Source of the DNA: Halieaceae bacterium UBA4452
GTDB taxonomy: Bacteria; Pseudomonadota; Gammaproteobacteria; Pseudomonadales; Halieaceae
NCBI GenBank assembly: GCA_002389505.1
Contig: DGPA01000019.1
Location: 1 to 64,000 of the forward strand
Reading direction: 5' to 3'
Length of the DNA stretch: 64,000 bases
Shown here: positions 1 to 9,117 of the stretch, one piece after another
Layout of the letters: every line of letters starts with the position of its first letter
Numbering within the stretch: position 1 is the stretch's first letter
Notes under the pieces: generated by a model
Told to the model about the DNA's origin: nothing
Databases searched by the model: none
The model's input: only the letters and a program-made list of their open reading frames with translations
Translations under genes and position numbers: made by a program

Positions 1-837
1 GCATCCTGCGATATTCCCGTTTTTCATGACGATCAGCACGGTACAGCCATTGTAACGGCGGCCGGCTTGGTGAATGCCCTTGAGGTTCAAGAGAAATCTC
101 TGAGCAACGTAACTATCGTTTGTCTTGGTGCCGGCGCTGCAGCGGTGGCCTGTATGACTTTGTTGTTAGAAATGGGTGCTGACCCGGCGCGGATGCTTAT
201 GCTTGATCGCCAAGGCGTTATTCACAGTGGTAGAGAAAATCTTAATGAGCAGAAGGCGTTATTCTCGGTAGAAACGGACAAACGCACCCTCGCGGACGCC
301 ATGGTGGCTGCTGATGTCTTTATTGGTCTATCAGGACCCGACTTGCTCAGTGCAGCCATGGTTAAGTCTATGGCTGAGCGCCCCATTGTTTTCGCATGCT
401 CCAATCCTCATCCAGAAATTAATCGCGAGTTGGCGCTGGCTACGCGGAGCGATATTGTTATGGCAACTGGCCGCTCCGATTACCCTAATCAAGTCAATAA
501 TGTGCTGGGATTCCCTTTTATTTTTCGCGGTGCGCTCGATGTCCGTGCCTCAAGGATCAATGAAGCTATGAAAATCGCTGCGGTGAAAGCGCTGGCCGAA
601 CTTGCCCGAGAGTCAGTGCCCGAATCGGTATTGGATGCCTACAGCTTGGTCGAACTGCAGTTTGGACCCGACTACATATTGCCAAAACCCATGGATCCGC
701 GCCTCATGCCTGTTATTGCCCCAGCGGTGGCCAAGGCCGCGGTGGCCAGCGGTGTAGCGCGTAGCCCTCTCGATGAAGATTATGAGGAACAACTGTGGGG
801 CGGGATTGGTTTCGGCGCAGATCGTAACTGGCGCTGA
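1..837 (+). CDS. malic enzyme, C-terminal part (5' end outside window)
   Basis: Oxidative decarboxylation of malate to pyruvate and CO2 with NAD(P)+ reduction. The reading frame is open from base 1 and begins in the signature IPVFHDDQHGTA, which belongs to the substrate/metal-binding region of malic enzymes. A Rossmann nucleotide-binding segment follows (CLGAGAAAVACM), then SNPHPEI and the late motif GRSDYPNQVNNVLGFPF. About 278 residues are visible, and the protein ends shortly after the dinucleotide-binding domain, so this is the short form without a fused phosphotransacetylase domain. Cofactor preference cannot be read from the sequence. The gene is convergent with the penicillin-binding protein gene, about 50 bases away. 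Confidence 0.93.
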   Translation, partial: ASCDIPVFHDDQHGTAIVTAAGLVNALEVQEKSLSNVTIVCLGAGAAAVACMTLLLEMGADPARMLMLDRQGVIHSGRENLNEQKALFSVETDKRTLADAMVAADVFIGLSGPDLLSAAMVKSMAERPIVFACSNPHPEINRELALATRSDIVMATGRSDYPNQVNNVLGFPFIFRGALDVRASRINEAMKIAAVKALAELARESVPESVLDAYSLVELQFGPDYILPKPMDPRLMPVIAPAVAKAAVASGVARSPLDEDYEEQLWGGIGFGADRNWR

Positions 838-887
838 GGTTCATGGCAGTGATGCTCCGCAAGCGGGTCGCTCTTTATAATGGCAAC

Positions 888-3320
888 CTAAAAAAGTGCT
901 TCTAGTTCATCGGTCCCAAGCTGATCCTCGCTATCGGATGCTTCACTGGGTAGAAACTCTTCAAAGAAATAGTCGAGCATGCTGTTTTTAGGCGAGCCGG
1001 TCACCCTCAGTCCGGTGCTTCGGTCAACGCGCAGTCGAACAACACCCTGAGGCATAGCGGCAGGTGCGCGCTGCTCATCTAACGCCTCACCCATATAGCT
1101 GATCCAAATAGGTAGCGCAGCGGTGCCACCAAATTCTCGGCGACCCAGCGAGCTGTAGTCGTCAAAGCCGACCCATGCGGTGGTCACCAAGTCTCGATTA
1201 TAGCCAGAAAACCAAGCATCTCTCGGGCCATTAGTCGTACCGGTTTTGCCGGCTAAATCATCGCGCTTTAGCGCTCGGGCCCGACGTCCAGTACCACGTT
1301 GTATAGCGTCAGTGAGCATGGAAGTAACAATAAAGCTGGCGCGTGGATCCATTACCGACCGGGCATGCCGTGCAGTGGCTGCGTCGGTCTTGAGAATGTC
1401 TTCCATGCGCAGGGGCGCGTCAGCGGTCAGGCGCTTGTTTTCTTCACAGACATAGCAAGCTAACGCAGGATTGGCTTGATAGAGTATCTGACCTGCTGCA
1501 TCTTCAATACGATCAATGAGGTAAGGCTCGATCAAAAAGCCGCCATTAGCCAGTATCGCATAGCCCGAGGCTATCTCGAGCGGCGTATACGCGTGGGTAC
1601 CGAGCGCTAGTGTTAAATTGCGTGCCATACCCTTAGTATCAAAACCCAACTGATCGATATAACTAATGAAAGGCGTGACGCCCAGGCGTTGCAAGACCCT
1701 GATGGACACTAAGTTGCGTGAAAAAGTTAGCGCCTCGCGCAGGCGCGTTGGCCCGTAGAATTTGCCACTGTCATTTTCGGGACGCCAGATGTCATCGCTT
1801 GATAGATTATCAAGGACCACCGGAGCATCATTGATCAACGTAGTTGTCGTTATACCCGCTTCGAGCGCGGCAGCGTATAAAAAAGGTTTGAAGTTGGAGC
1901 CTGGTTGCCGGCGTGCTTGTGTCGCGCGATTAAACTTTGATAACTCAAAGCCCATACCGCCTACCAGAGCCTTGATGGCGCCATCGCTAGGAGCCATTGA
2001 TACCAGCGCGGCCTGTGCGCGCGGGACTTGGGCGAGTCGCCACTGATCGCTTCTAGCATCATATTGAATACGAACGAGATCGCCAATCTCGAGCAACTGT
2101 TGAACATTCTCAGCGGGCTCGCTGGTCAAATTTTCTGTTCGAAACCGTCGAATGTTGGCGAGGTCGCTAGGCCAGCTGAGGCGGCGGATCTGGCCAGACT
2201 TATCGAGGGTATCGGCCCCTTGCTCATCAGTGCTCACAACGATCGCGGGTAACAAGCCGGCAATAATAGGCATCTCATCGAGGGCGGCTTGCCAGGGCGG
2301 CCATGGGTCCTGAAGCGTTGCTCCGTCAACCATAGGATGGCGTTGTTCCGGGCCGCGCCAGCCATGCCGACGATCATAGGTTTTTAAGCCGTCAATCACT
2401 GAGCGCTGAGCGGCTTTTTGTCGTTCACTATTGACCGTTGTGTAAACGCTGTAACCGTCGTTGTAAGCGGCATTGCCAAAGCGATCTATCATCTCTTGAC
2501 GTACCATCTCGGCCACATAATCTGCCTCGACCTCGACAGATAAACCGTGATAGACCGCCGTTACCGCTTCCGCTCGGGCAGTTCGATATTGCTGCTCGTT
2601 AATGAGCCCAAGAGACCTCATTCGCCCTAAAATCCAATCGCGTCGATTTTTACCCGCGTCTGGATTGCTGAGCGGATTATTGCGCGAGGGTGCTTTTGGG
2701 ATACCTGCCAGCATCGCCTGCTGAGCGAGAGTTAGTTCAGACAGCGATTCACCATAATACGTCTGCGCGGCAGCCTCGAATCCATAGGCCCTATGACCAA
2801 GGAAGACGCGATTGACATACAATTCAAAGATTTCCTCTTTTGTCAGCGCGCTCTCGATCTCGATGGCGAGCAAAATCTCATTGAATTTACGTAGAAAAGT
2901 ACGCTCAAGGGACAAGAAATAGTTTCGGGCCACTTGCATGGTCAGGGTGCTACCGCCACTGCGTTTTTGACCCGTGGCAACCAGTTCAGTGAGCGCTCTA
3001 ACCAGCCCTAGAACATCGACACCACCATGATCAAAAAATTGGTCGTCTTCAGCGGCAAGTAAGGCATCGATGAAGGTACCCGGAATCTCGCTAAACTGCA
3101 GTGGGGAGCGTTTCTGTTCGCCAAATTGGCCGATTAACAGGCCATCCTCGCTAAAAACTCGCATGGGGACTTGTAATTTAACGTCTCGTAATGTGTCTGC
3201 CTCGGGCAAATTTGGACTCAAATAAAGGTACAACCCTGCCAGCCACCACATCGCGGCGCAGCCAGCAATGAGTAGTGATAGGCTTAGTTTGCGAGTAATC
3301 CGCAAAGTAATGCTCTCCAT
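888..3320 (-). CDS. mrcA: penicillin-binding protein 1A (bifunctional transglycosylase/transpeptidase)
   Basis: Inner-membrane enzyme that polymerises and cross-links peptidoglycan. The 810-residue protein has an N-terminal membrane anchor (about residues 11-33). A GT51 glycosyltransferase domain carries EDDQFFDHGGVD and GGSTLTMQVARNYFL. A PBP1A-type insert follows, then the transpeptidase with SxxK (SNFKP), SRN and KTGTT motifs. The length and order are those of class A PBP1A (ponA/mrcA). It lies divergently from the pilM-Q operon, a long-conserved gammaproteobacterial arrangement. The shared upstream region of about 190 bases must hold promoters for both directions. Confidence 0.96.
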   Translation of the reverse strand: MESITLRITRKLSLSLLIAGCAAMWWLAGLYLYLSPNLPEADTLRDVKLQVPMRVFSEDGLLIGQFGEQKRSPLQFSEIPGTFIDALLAAEDDQFFDHGGVDVLGLVRALTELVATGQKRSGGSTLTMQVARNYFLSLERTFLRKFNEILLAIEIESALTKEEIFELYVNRVFLGHRAYGFEAAAQTYYGESLSELTLAQQAMLAGIPKAPSRNNPLSNPDAGKNRRDWILGRMRSLGLINEQQYRTARAEAVTAVYHGLSVEVEADYVAEMVRQEMIDRFGNAAYNDGYSVYTTVNSERQKAAQRSVIDGLKTYDRRHGWRGPEQRHPMVDGATLQDPWPPWQAALDEMPIIAGLLPAIVVSTDEQGADTLDKSGQIRRLSWPSDLANIRRFRTENLTSEPAENVQQLLEIGDLVRIQYDARSDQWRLAQVPRAQAALVSMAPSDGAIKALVGGMGFELSKFNRATQARRQPGSNFKPFLYAAALEAGITTTTLINDAPVVLDNLSSDDIWRPENDSGKFYGPTRLREALTFSRNLVSIRVLQRLGVTPFISYIDQLGFDTKGMARNLTLALGTHAYTPLEIASGYAILANGGFLIEPYLIDRIEDAAGQILYQANPALACYVCEENKRLTADAPLRMEDILKTDAATARHARSVMDPRASFIVTSMLTDAIQRGTGRRARALKRDDLAGKTGTTNGPRDAWFSGYNRDLVTTAWVGFDDYSSLGRREFGGTAALPIWISYMGEALDEQRAPAAMPQGVVRLRVDRSTGLRVTGSPKNSMLDYFFEEFLPSEASDSEDQLGTDELEALF

Positions 3321-3514
3321 TTGGGTGTAAAAAGATGATTACGAGTGCATTTGATTGAGAATTGTGTCTTTTTACATGAAAAAAGTGCAGCTAAGGTGAC
3401 CTTTTTACGGACTTATGTTGCAATAGGATGGCAAACAATGCGTAGTATAACCGCAGTAGCTCGCGAGTGTTGCTGCGAGGCCACATAACAACGACTTATC
3501 AGAGGCTGTCGACA

Positions 3515-4579
3515 GTGCTAGGGCTTTTTGGAAAGCGCAAACCAACACAAATGCTGGGTGTCGATATTAGCTCGACAACGGTAAAGCTGATAGAGCTCAG
3601 TACGTCAGGCGAACGCCTGCGGGTAGAGAGCTATGCGGTAATCTCCCTTCCTCAAGATGCCGTTGTGGAGAAAAATATCTCCAATATTGAAGAGGTAGCT
3701 AACGGGGTACGCAACGTCCATGCTCAGGCTCGAACCAAAAATAAACTGGTCGTTGCGGCGGTAGCGGGTTCCTCAGTGATTACCAAGATATTATCGATGC
3801 CTGCGGGTCTTAAAGACGACGACCTTGAAACCCAACTGACCTTGGAAGCCGATCAATACATCCCTTATCCACTTGATGAAGTGGCTATCGACTTTGAAGA
3901 GCAGGGTCCAACGTCAGGCCGAGACGATATGGTCGATGTTTTACTCGCTGCCTGTCGTCGCGAAACTATCGACGCGCGTTTTGATGCGATTGAGCTCGCA
4001 GGTTTGATGCCCAAAGTGATCGATGTCGAGGCTTATGCATTGGAGCGGGCTTTTGCGTTGATTAAGTCACAGGCCGACATTGACGATCGATCGACGGTGG
4101 CTATTGTCGATATTGGCGCGACCATGACGACACTGTCGGTGCTACATCGCGGATCAACCGTCTATACTCGCGAGCAATTATTTGGTGGCAAGCAGTTAAC
4201 CGATGAAATCATGCGCCGTTACGGACTGCCTTTAGAGGAGGCGGGCCTCGCGAAAAAGCAGGGCGGCCTGCCCGATGACTACGATACAGACGTGCTAGAC
4301 CCGTTTCGTGAGGCTGTGGTGCAGCAGGTAAGCCGCTCACTGCAATTTTTCTTCTCATCCACAGATTTTAATGGGGTCGATTGTATTTTTCTGGCGGGCG
4401 GAGTTGCCGCGATGGATGGCCTGACGGAGCTCATTGCTGAGCGTTTGTCGACGCCCACGTTGGTGGCTAATCCTTTCGCCGATATGGTGATCTCTCCAAA
4501 GGTCAATGCGGTGGCGCTCAATAGCGATGCGTCGGCTATGCTTATTGCCTGTGGATTGGCGTTACGGAGTGTTAATTAA
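3515..4579 (+). CDS. pilM: type IV pilus assembly protein PilM
   Basis: Cytoplasmic actin-like protein that docks on the N-terminus of PilN and links the pilus alignment complex to the cytoplasmic motor side. The protein has the ATPase-fold start GVDISSTTVKLIELS and later phosphate-binding segments (VDIGATMTTLSVL, FLAGGVAAMDGL). A longer frame opens at 3467. The GTG at 3515 is preferred because it gives the usual family start (LGLFGKRK then the first beta strand) and has AGAGG about nine bases upstream; this yields 354 residues. The stop overlaps the pilN start (TAATG), implying translational coupling. Confidence 0.93.
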   Translation: MLGLFGKRKPTQMLGVDISSTTVKLIELSTSGERLRVESYAVISLPQDAVVEKNISNIEEVANGVRNVHAQARTKNKLVVAAVAGSSVITKILSMPAGLKDDDLETQLTLEADQYIPYPLDEVAIDFEEQGPTSGRDDMVDVLLAACRRETIDARFDAIELAGLMPKVIDVEAYALERAFALIKSQADIDDRSTVAIVDIGATMTTLSVLHRGSTVYTREQLFGGKQLTDEIMRRYGLPLEEAGLAKKQGGLPDDYDTDVLDPFREAVVQQVSRSLQFFFSSTDFNGVDCIFLAGGVAAMDGLTELIAERLSTPTLVANPFADMVISPKVNAVALNSDASAMLIACGLALRSVN

Positions 4580-5139
4580 TGGCCAGAATTAATTTACTGC
4601 CCTGGCGCGAAGAGCGTCGTTTAGAGCTTAAAAGGCAGTTTTTTGCGGCCTTGGCGTTAACTGTTTTAGCGGCCATCTTTGTGCTGCTGGTGGCCGATCG
4701 TGCCGTCAACACACAGATCAATGGTCAGAGTAATCGGAATGCTTATTTGCAGCAAAATATCGCAGAACTTGATGCTCAAGTGGCGGAAATCCGTGACTTA
4801 CAGCGCAAGCGAGGGCAGTTAATCGAGCGCATGCGAGTCATTCAAGAATTACAGGGTAATCGGCCAGTCATCGTGCGCATCATCGACCAACTGGTTCGCA
4901 CATTACCCGACGGTGTTTTTTATATGGACCTTGTCACCCGGGAGAACGAGATAGCAGTACAAGGTATTGCCGAGTCCAATAACCGAGTTTCGAGTCTAAT
5001 GCGCAGACTCGAGGCTTCCGATTGGCTTGAGCAGCCCAATCTTGATGCCGTCCGAGCCGCGCCTGAGTACGGGGAGCAGGCTACAACGTTTAACTTATCG
5101 GTGAGTGTGCAGTTACCCGATTCGGACGAGGGCGCCTAG
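4579..5139 (+). CDS. pilN: type IV pilus inner-membrane protein PilN
   Basis: Part of the PilMNOP alignment complex. The start MARINLLPWREERR is the conserved cytoplasmic motif that binds PilM. One transmembrane helix follows (about residues 22-44), then a periplasmic coiled coil rich in Gln, Glu and Asp (about 50-85) and a ferredoxin-like periplasmic domain. At 186 residues it is of normal length. It overlaps pilM by one base and is separated from pilO by a single base, so the genes are co-translated. Confidence 0.94.
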   Translation: MARINLLPWREERRLELKRQFFAALALTVLAAIFVLLVADRAVNTQINGQSNRNAYLQQNIAELDAQVAEIRDLQRKRGQLIERMRVIQELQGNRPVIVRIIDQLVRTLPDGVFYMDLVTRENEIAVQGIAESNNRVSSLMRRLEASDWLEQPNLDAVRAAPEYGEQATTFNLSVSVQLPDSDEGA

Positions 5140-5140
5140 G

Positions 5141-5752
5141 ATGCCCATTACAGATGTCTTAAAGTCGCTCAATGATTTAGATATCAGCGACCTTGACCTT
5201 GACAATGTTGGCAGCTGGCCGGGGGTAATCAAGTCTATCGTCGGGGTGGTGCTGTTCGCAGCCGTGAGCGTGGCTGGTTACTACTACCACATCGAAGGCT
5301 TGCAACAACAGTTGAATCAAGTGCGAAGCGATGAGCTAGAGTTGCGTCGGGATTTTGAGAAGAAAGCCTTTGAATCGGCTAATCTTGAAGCCTATAAGCG
5401 CCAATTGGTTGAAATGGAAGAAAGCTTTGGAGCGCTTGTTAGCCAGCTTCCGAGCGATACGGAAGTGCCTGGCCTGCTTGAGGACATTACCACCAAAGGA
5501 GAGCTCAATGGTTTGACCATCGACACTATTGACTTGCTCGATGAGGTACCACAAGCATTTTATATTGAGTTGCCTATTAAAATTAATGCGGTAGGTTCCT
5601 ACCATGACCTTGGCGCATTTATTTCCGGTATGGCTGGCCTGCCTCGAATTGTGACGTTACATGACTTCGACATTAAGACGCCGGGTAGCGCCACCAATCG
5701 ATTACAAATGAGCATCCTTGCAAAAACCTATCGTTACCGTGATGACGAGTAG
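5141..5752 (+). CDS. pilO: type IV pilus inner-membrane protein PilO
   Basis: Heterodimer partner of PilN in the periplasm. The ATG at 5141, one base after the pilN stop, is chosen over an upstream in-frame start inside pilN. It gives 203 residues with an acidic cytoplasmic tail, a single transmembrane helix (about 30-49), a coiled coil (about 50-95) and a C-terminal domain with the PilO-type strand pattern (FYIELPIKINAVGSYHDLGAF). Confidence 0.94.
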   Translation: MPITDVLKSLNDLDISDLDLDNVGSWPGVIKSIVGVVLFAAVSVAGYYYHIEGLQQQLNQVRSDELELRRDFEKKAFESANLEAYKRQLVEMEESFGALVSQLPSDTEVPGLLEDITTKGELNGLTIDTIDLLDEVPQAFYIELPIKINAVGSYHDLGAFISGMAGLPRIVTLHDFDIKTPGSATNRLQMSILAKTYRYRDDE

Positions 5753-5770
5753 TGAGGGGGATATGATGAT

Positions 5771-6304
5771 ATGCTGAAATCTTTAGTACTCCGCGGTTTG
5801 TTGGTGTCCATCACCAGTTTACTGGTGGCTTGTTCAGGTAGCGACATGAGTGATCTCGATGCGTTCATGGCGGAGAAGCTCGCGCGCCCGGGGGGTGTCA
5901 TTCAGCCCATCCCGACCTTCAAAGCGTATGAGGCATTCGCTTATTCTGCGACGACGCTGCGCAGCCCCTTTGATCGTCCTGTGCAAGTGCGTGAAGTGAC
6001 ACAGCTCAGCGCCCGATCTGCGGTACAGCCTGACAACGAGCGCAGTAAGGAATTTCTTGAACAGTTTACGCTAGATTCGTTGCAAATGGTTGGCCGGTTA
6101 GAGCGAGGGGGGCAGAGTTGGACGCTGGTAAAAGATCCAGAGGGCGGCATCCATCGCGTGCAAGCGGGAAACTATCTGGGCCGAGATCATGGCAAGGTGG
6201 TAAATATGGACGGAACATTTGTAGCAGTGGTTGAAATTGTCTCTGATGGCACACCCGAAGGCTGGGTGGAACGTCCAAGAACAATTGAACTCGGCGGTCA
6301 ATGA
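5771..6304 (+). CDS. pilP: type IV pilus lipoprotein PilP
   Basis: Inner-membrane lipoprotein that connects the PilN/PilO complex to the PilQ secretin. A short signal peptide ends in the lipobox LVAC with the lipidated Cys at residue 21. The chain then has a long flexible linker and a C-terminal beta domain (about residues 85-177, including GRLERGGQSWTLVKD and VQAGNYLGRDHG) that binds PilQ. At 177 residues it has the usual length. GAGGGGG lies ten bases ahead of the ATG. The stop overlaps a possible pilQ start by four bases (ATGA). Confidence 0.94.
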   Translation: MLKSLVLRGLLVSITSLLVACSGSDMSDLDAFMAEKLARPGGVIQPIPTFKAYEAFAYSATTLRSPFDRPVQVREVTQLSARSAVQPDNERSKEFLEQFTLDSLQMVGRLERGGQSWTLVKDPEGGIHRVQAGNYLGRDHGKVVNMDGTFVAVVEIVSDGTPEGWVERPRTIELGGQ

Positions 6305-6336
6305 GCGTTGTGAGAGTAACAGTGGAGATGGCCCCT

Positions 6337-8532
6337 ATGAAGTGGCTCAAACGAGAGAGCAAGGCAACGTTCGCGTTATCGGCATTATTGGTGATGCCAG
6401 TGTTCGCAGATCCTATTATTGAAGACATCACCTTTAGCTCGCGTCCGGGCAGTAAATTTGAAGTTCGCCTTGACTTCAATGAGCCGCCTCCGGCAGATCT
6501 CGATGCCTACACTATTGAGGAGCCGGCGCGGATTGCCATTGATTTTCCCGGCACCAAAAGTGGACTTGATCAAAAGCGCTACGCGCTTCCTTACGGTAAT
6601 GCGACCGGTGTGTTAGTGCTAGAGGCGGGGGATCGCACTCGTATGGTGATCAATTTAGTGAAATTGGTGCCTTATGAAACGGTCATTAACGGTAATCAAT
6701 TAATCCTGCAAGTGGGTCAAGACAGTAGCGGCGAGTACACCGAAAGAACGAGCGCTGAAAAAGTGCTAAAAACTCAAGTCACCCAAGTCACCCAAGCACG
6801 TTCGCAAATTGAGGACCTTGAGTTCCGCCGCTCTCCCGAGGGCGAAGGCCGGCTAGTGTTGGCGCTCAGCGACCCGTCCATTGATGTCAATGTGTTCTCA
6901 GAGGGGGGTAATATCAACCTCGAGTTCATGCAAACCTCGGTACCTGAAACGCTGCTGCGTCGTTTTGATGTCACAGATTTTGCTACGCCGGTGAATAGCG
7001 TCGAAGTCAGCACCACCGAGCGAGGTGCACGGTTGCTACTCAAAGCATCGGGTAATTTTGATTACTTGGCCTACCAAACCGGCAATGAATACGTGTTGAG
7101 TGTGAAACCGCTGTCGAATGAGGAAAAGCAAGAGCGGTTGAATGAGTTCAATTATGTAGGGGACCGAATATCGCTGAATTTTCAGGATATCGAAGTGCGG
7201 GCGGTACTGCAGCTTATTGCTGATTTTACTGAGCTGAATCTTGTGGCATCCGACACGGTGATAGGAAATATCACCCTCCGCCTGCAAAATGTTCCGTGGG
7301 ACCAGGCCCTTGAGTTGGTGTTAAGAACCAAGGGTTTAGATAGCCGACAGATTGGCAATGTATTGATGGTGGCCCCGGCCAACGAAATCGCTGAGCGGGA
7401 GCGGCAGGAGATTGAGGCCAATAAACAAATTGCCGAATTGGCGCCCTTGAAGTCCGAGTTTATTCAAGTGCGTTACGCCAAAGCCGAAGACGTTATTCAA
7501 TTATTCCAAAAGGCATCAGAGCAGGACAAGGGGGGTGTGGGTTCCGAGAAGGGTGGCTCACTCATTTCAGAGCGCGGCTCGGTTGTTGTCGATGAGCGTA
7601 CTAATTCCATTATTGTCACCGACACGGCAGCGAAGCTCGCCGAAATTCGTAAACTGGTTGAGCGGGTAGATGTGCCTATTCGTCAAGTCATGATTGAGGC
7701 GCGAATCGTCATTGCCCAGACTAATCTTGATGAGGAGCTAGGCATCGAATGGGGCGGCGGCGGATATCGAACGGTTGATGGCGGAAACATACTCTCTGTG
7801 TCCGGGAGTCGTGAAAGCGTTATTGATATCAATGAAGCCATTATTGCGGGTGAGACACCGAGCCTGAATTTCCCTCAGCCGGCTGGAGGAAGTGGTTCTG
7901 GTGGCGGTGGCGATGATCAGCAAAATCAAGGTCTTGGTGCTGCGCTGGTTGACTTAGGTTTATCGACGGCGACGAGCGGTTTTGCGGTGGGCTTCACGTC
8001 TAACGATTTGATTTTGACAGCGGAGCTCTCAGCGCTCGAAGCGTCCGGTCGAGGCGAGGTGGTGAGTCAGCCAAAAATTATCACCGGTGATAAACAAGAG
8101 GCTAGCATTAAATCGGGTACCGAAATTCCCTATCAAGAAGGCGCTGCCTCGGGTGCGACAACAGTGGCTTTTAAAGAAGCGGTACTCAGTCTTAGAGTCA
8201 CGCCAAACATTACACCGGACGACAGAATTCTTCTTGATCTTGTGGTCAATCAGGATTCTGTGGGTGATTTAGTGCCCAGCGGCACTGGTGGTTCGATCCC
8301 CACTATTGATACGACAGAACTGACCACTCAAGTGTTAGTCGGCAACGGTGAGACCGTTGTTCTGGGCGGGGTTTTCCAAAACGAAGACATTACTCAGGTA
8401 CGAAAGGTGCCACTACTGGGGGATATTCCCTATTTGGGTACCCTATTTAAGAGCACGACGGCCAAGTCCAGCAAGACAGAAACGCTTATCTTTATCACTC
8501 CCCGAATTCTATCTGAAGCGCTGATAGACTGA
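6337..8532 (+). CDS. pilQ: type IV pilus secretin PilQ
   Basis: Outer-membrane secretin through which the pilus exits. The frame is open from an ATG at 6301 that overlaps pilP. The ATG at 6337 is preferred because it has GGAG nine bases upstream and starts directly at a Sec signal peptide (MKWLKRESK, then a hydrophobic stretch ending VFA). Two AMIN-like peptidoglycan-binding regions occupy roughly residues 20-260. An STN/secretin N-domain (SLNFQDIEVRAVLQLIADF) and a NolW-type domain follow. The secretin core includes VDVPIRQVMIEARIV and ends with VPLLGDIPYLGTLFKS. A Gly/Ser-rich linker (GGSGSGGGG) lies inside the core. About 731 residues. Confidence 0.95.
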   Translation: MKWLKRESKATFALSALLVMPVFADPIIEDITFSSRPGSKFEVRLDFNEPPPADLDAYTIEEPARIAIDFPGTKSGLDQKRYALPYGNATGVLVLEAGDRTRMVINLVKLVPYETVINGNQLILQVGQDSSGEYTERTSAEKVLKTQVTQVTQARSQIEDLEFRRSPEGEGRLVLALSDPSIDVNVFSEGGNINLEFMQTSVPETLLRRFDVTDFATPVNSVEVSTTERGARLLLKASGNFDYLAYQTGNEYVLSVKPLSNEEKQERLNEFNYVGDRISLNFQDIEVRAVLQLIADFTELNLVASDTVIGNITLRLQNVPWDQALELVLRTKGLDSRQIGNVLMVAPANEIAERERQEIEANKQIAELAPLKSEFIQVRYAKAEDVIQLFQKASEQDKGGVGSEKGGSLISERGSVVVDERTNSIIVTDTAAKLAEIRKLVERVDVPIRQVMIEARIVIAQTNLDEELGIEWGGGGYRTVDGGNILSVSGSRESVIDINEAIIAGETPSLNFPQPAGGSGSGGGGDDQQNQGLGAALVDLGLSTATSGFAVGFTSNDLILTAELSALEASGRGEVVSQPKIITGDKQEASIKSGTEIPYQEGAASGATTVAFKEAVLSLRVTPNITPDDRILLDLVVNQDSVGDLVPSGTGGSIPTIDTTELTTQVLVGNGETVVLGGVFQNEDITQVRKVPLLGDIPYLGTLFKSTTAKSSKTETLIFITPRILSEALID

Positions 8533-8541
8533 GCAACACAG

Positions 8542-9078
8542 ATGGCAGGGAGTCGGGTCATATTGGTCGGTCCCATGGGGGCAGGTAAATCCACGGTGGG
8601 CCGCGCTCTAGCGAAGTTACTAGGGTACGCGTTTGTGGACAGCGACGAGGAGATAGAGCGCCGCACCGGAGCTAATATCCCCTGGATTTTTGAGATAGAG
8701 GGCGAACAAGGATTCAGGGATCGTGAGCAACAAGTCATAACGGAACTTGCTGAGCGCGACCAAGTGGTTATCGCTACCGGTGGCGGCGCTGTTCTGCGGG
8801 ATGCCAATCGACAGACCCTCAAGCAGCGGGGACTGGTCATCTATTTGTGCGCTAGCTTACGCGAACAGGTGTGGCGCACCAGCCATGATCGTAAGCGTCC
8901 ACTGCTTGCTGGGAAAAACCGTAGAGCGGTTCTGAGTGAATTAATGGCATTGCGGGATCCCCTCTACCGAGAAGTCAGCGATGTAGTGGTGTCCACTGAT
9001 AATCGAAGTGCCAAGAAATTGGCCCAGCACTTGCTTACGCAGATTCCAGAATTAAGTTCTGTAGCCCCCTATCCGTAG
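8542..9078 (+). CDS. aroK: shikimate kinase
   Basis: Phosphorylates shikimate with ATP in the chorismate pathway. The 178-residue protein has the Walker A motif GPMGAGKST at residues 10-18, the shikimate-binding DSDEEIE motif, and GGGAV for substrate binding, followed by the LID-region arginines. It begins nine bases after the pilQ stop and is followed by aroB, the usual gammaproteobacterial order. Confidence 0.95.
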   Translation: MAGSRVILVGPMGAGKSTVGRALAKLLGYAFVDSDEEIERRTGANIPWIFEIEGEQGFRDREQQVITELAERDQVVIATGGGAVLRDANRQTLKQRGLVIYLCASLREQVWRTSHDRKRPLLAGKNRRAVLSELMALRDPLYREVSDVVVSTDNRSAKKLAQHLLTQIPELSSVAPYP

Positions 9079-9117
9079 TTAATTAATGCCTCTTCAGAGC
9101 CGCTCGCTGGGAAAAAT

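Noticed and set aside
8430..8840. 136-codon open frame antisense to pilQ/aroK
   Set aside because: Overlaps two confirmed genes and has Ser/Arg-rich composition typical of a shadow frame.
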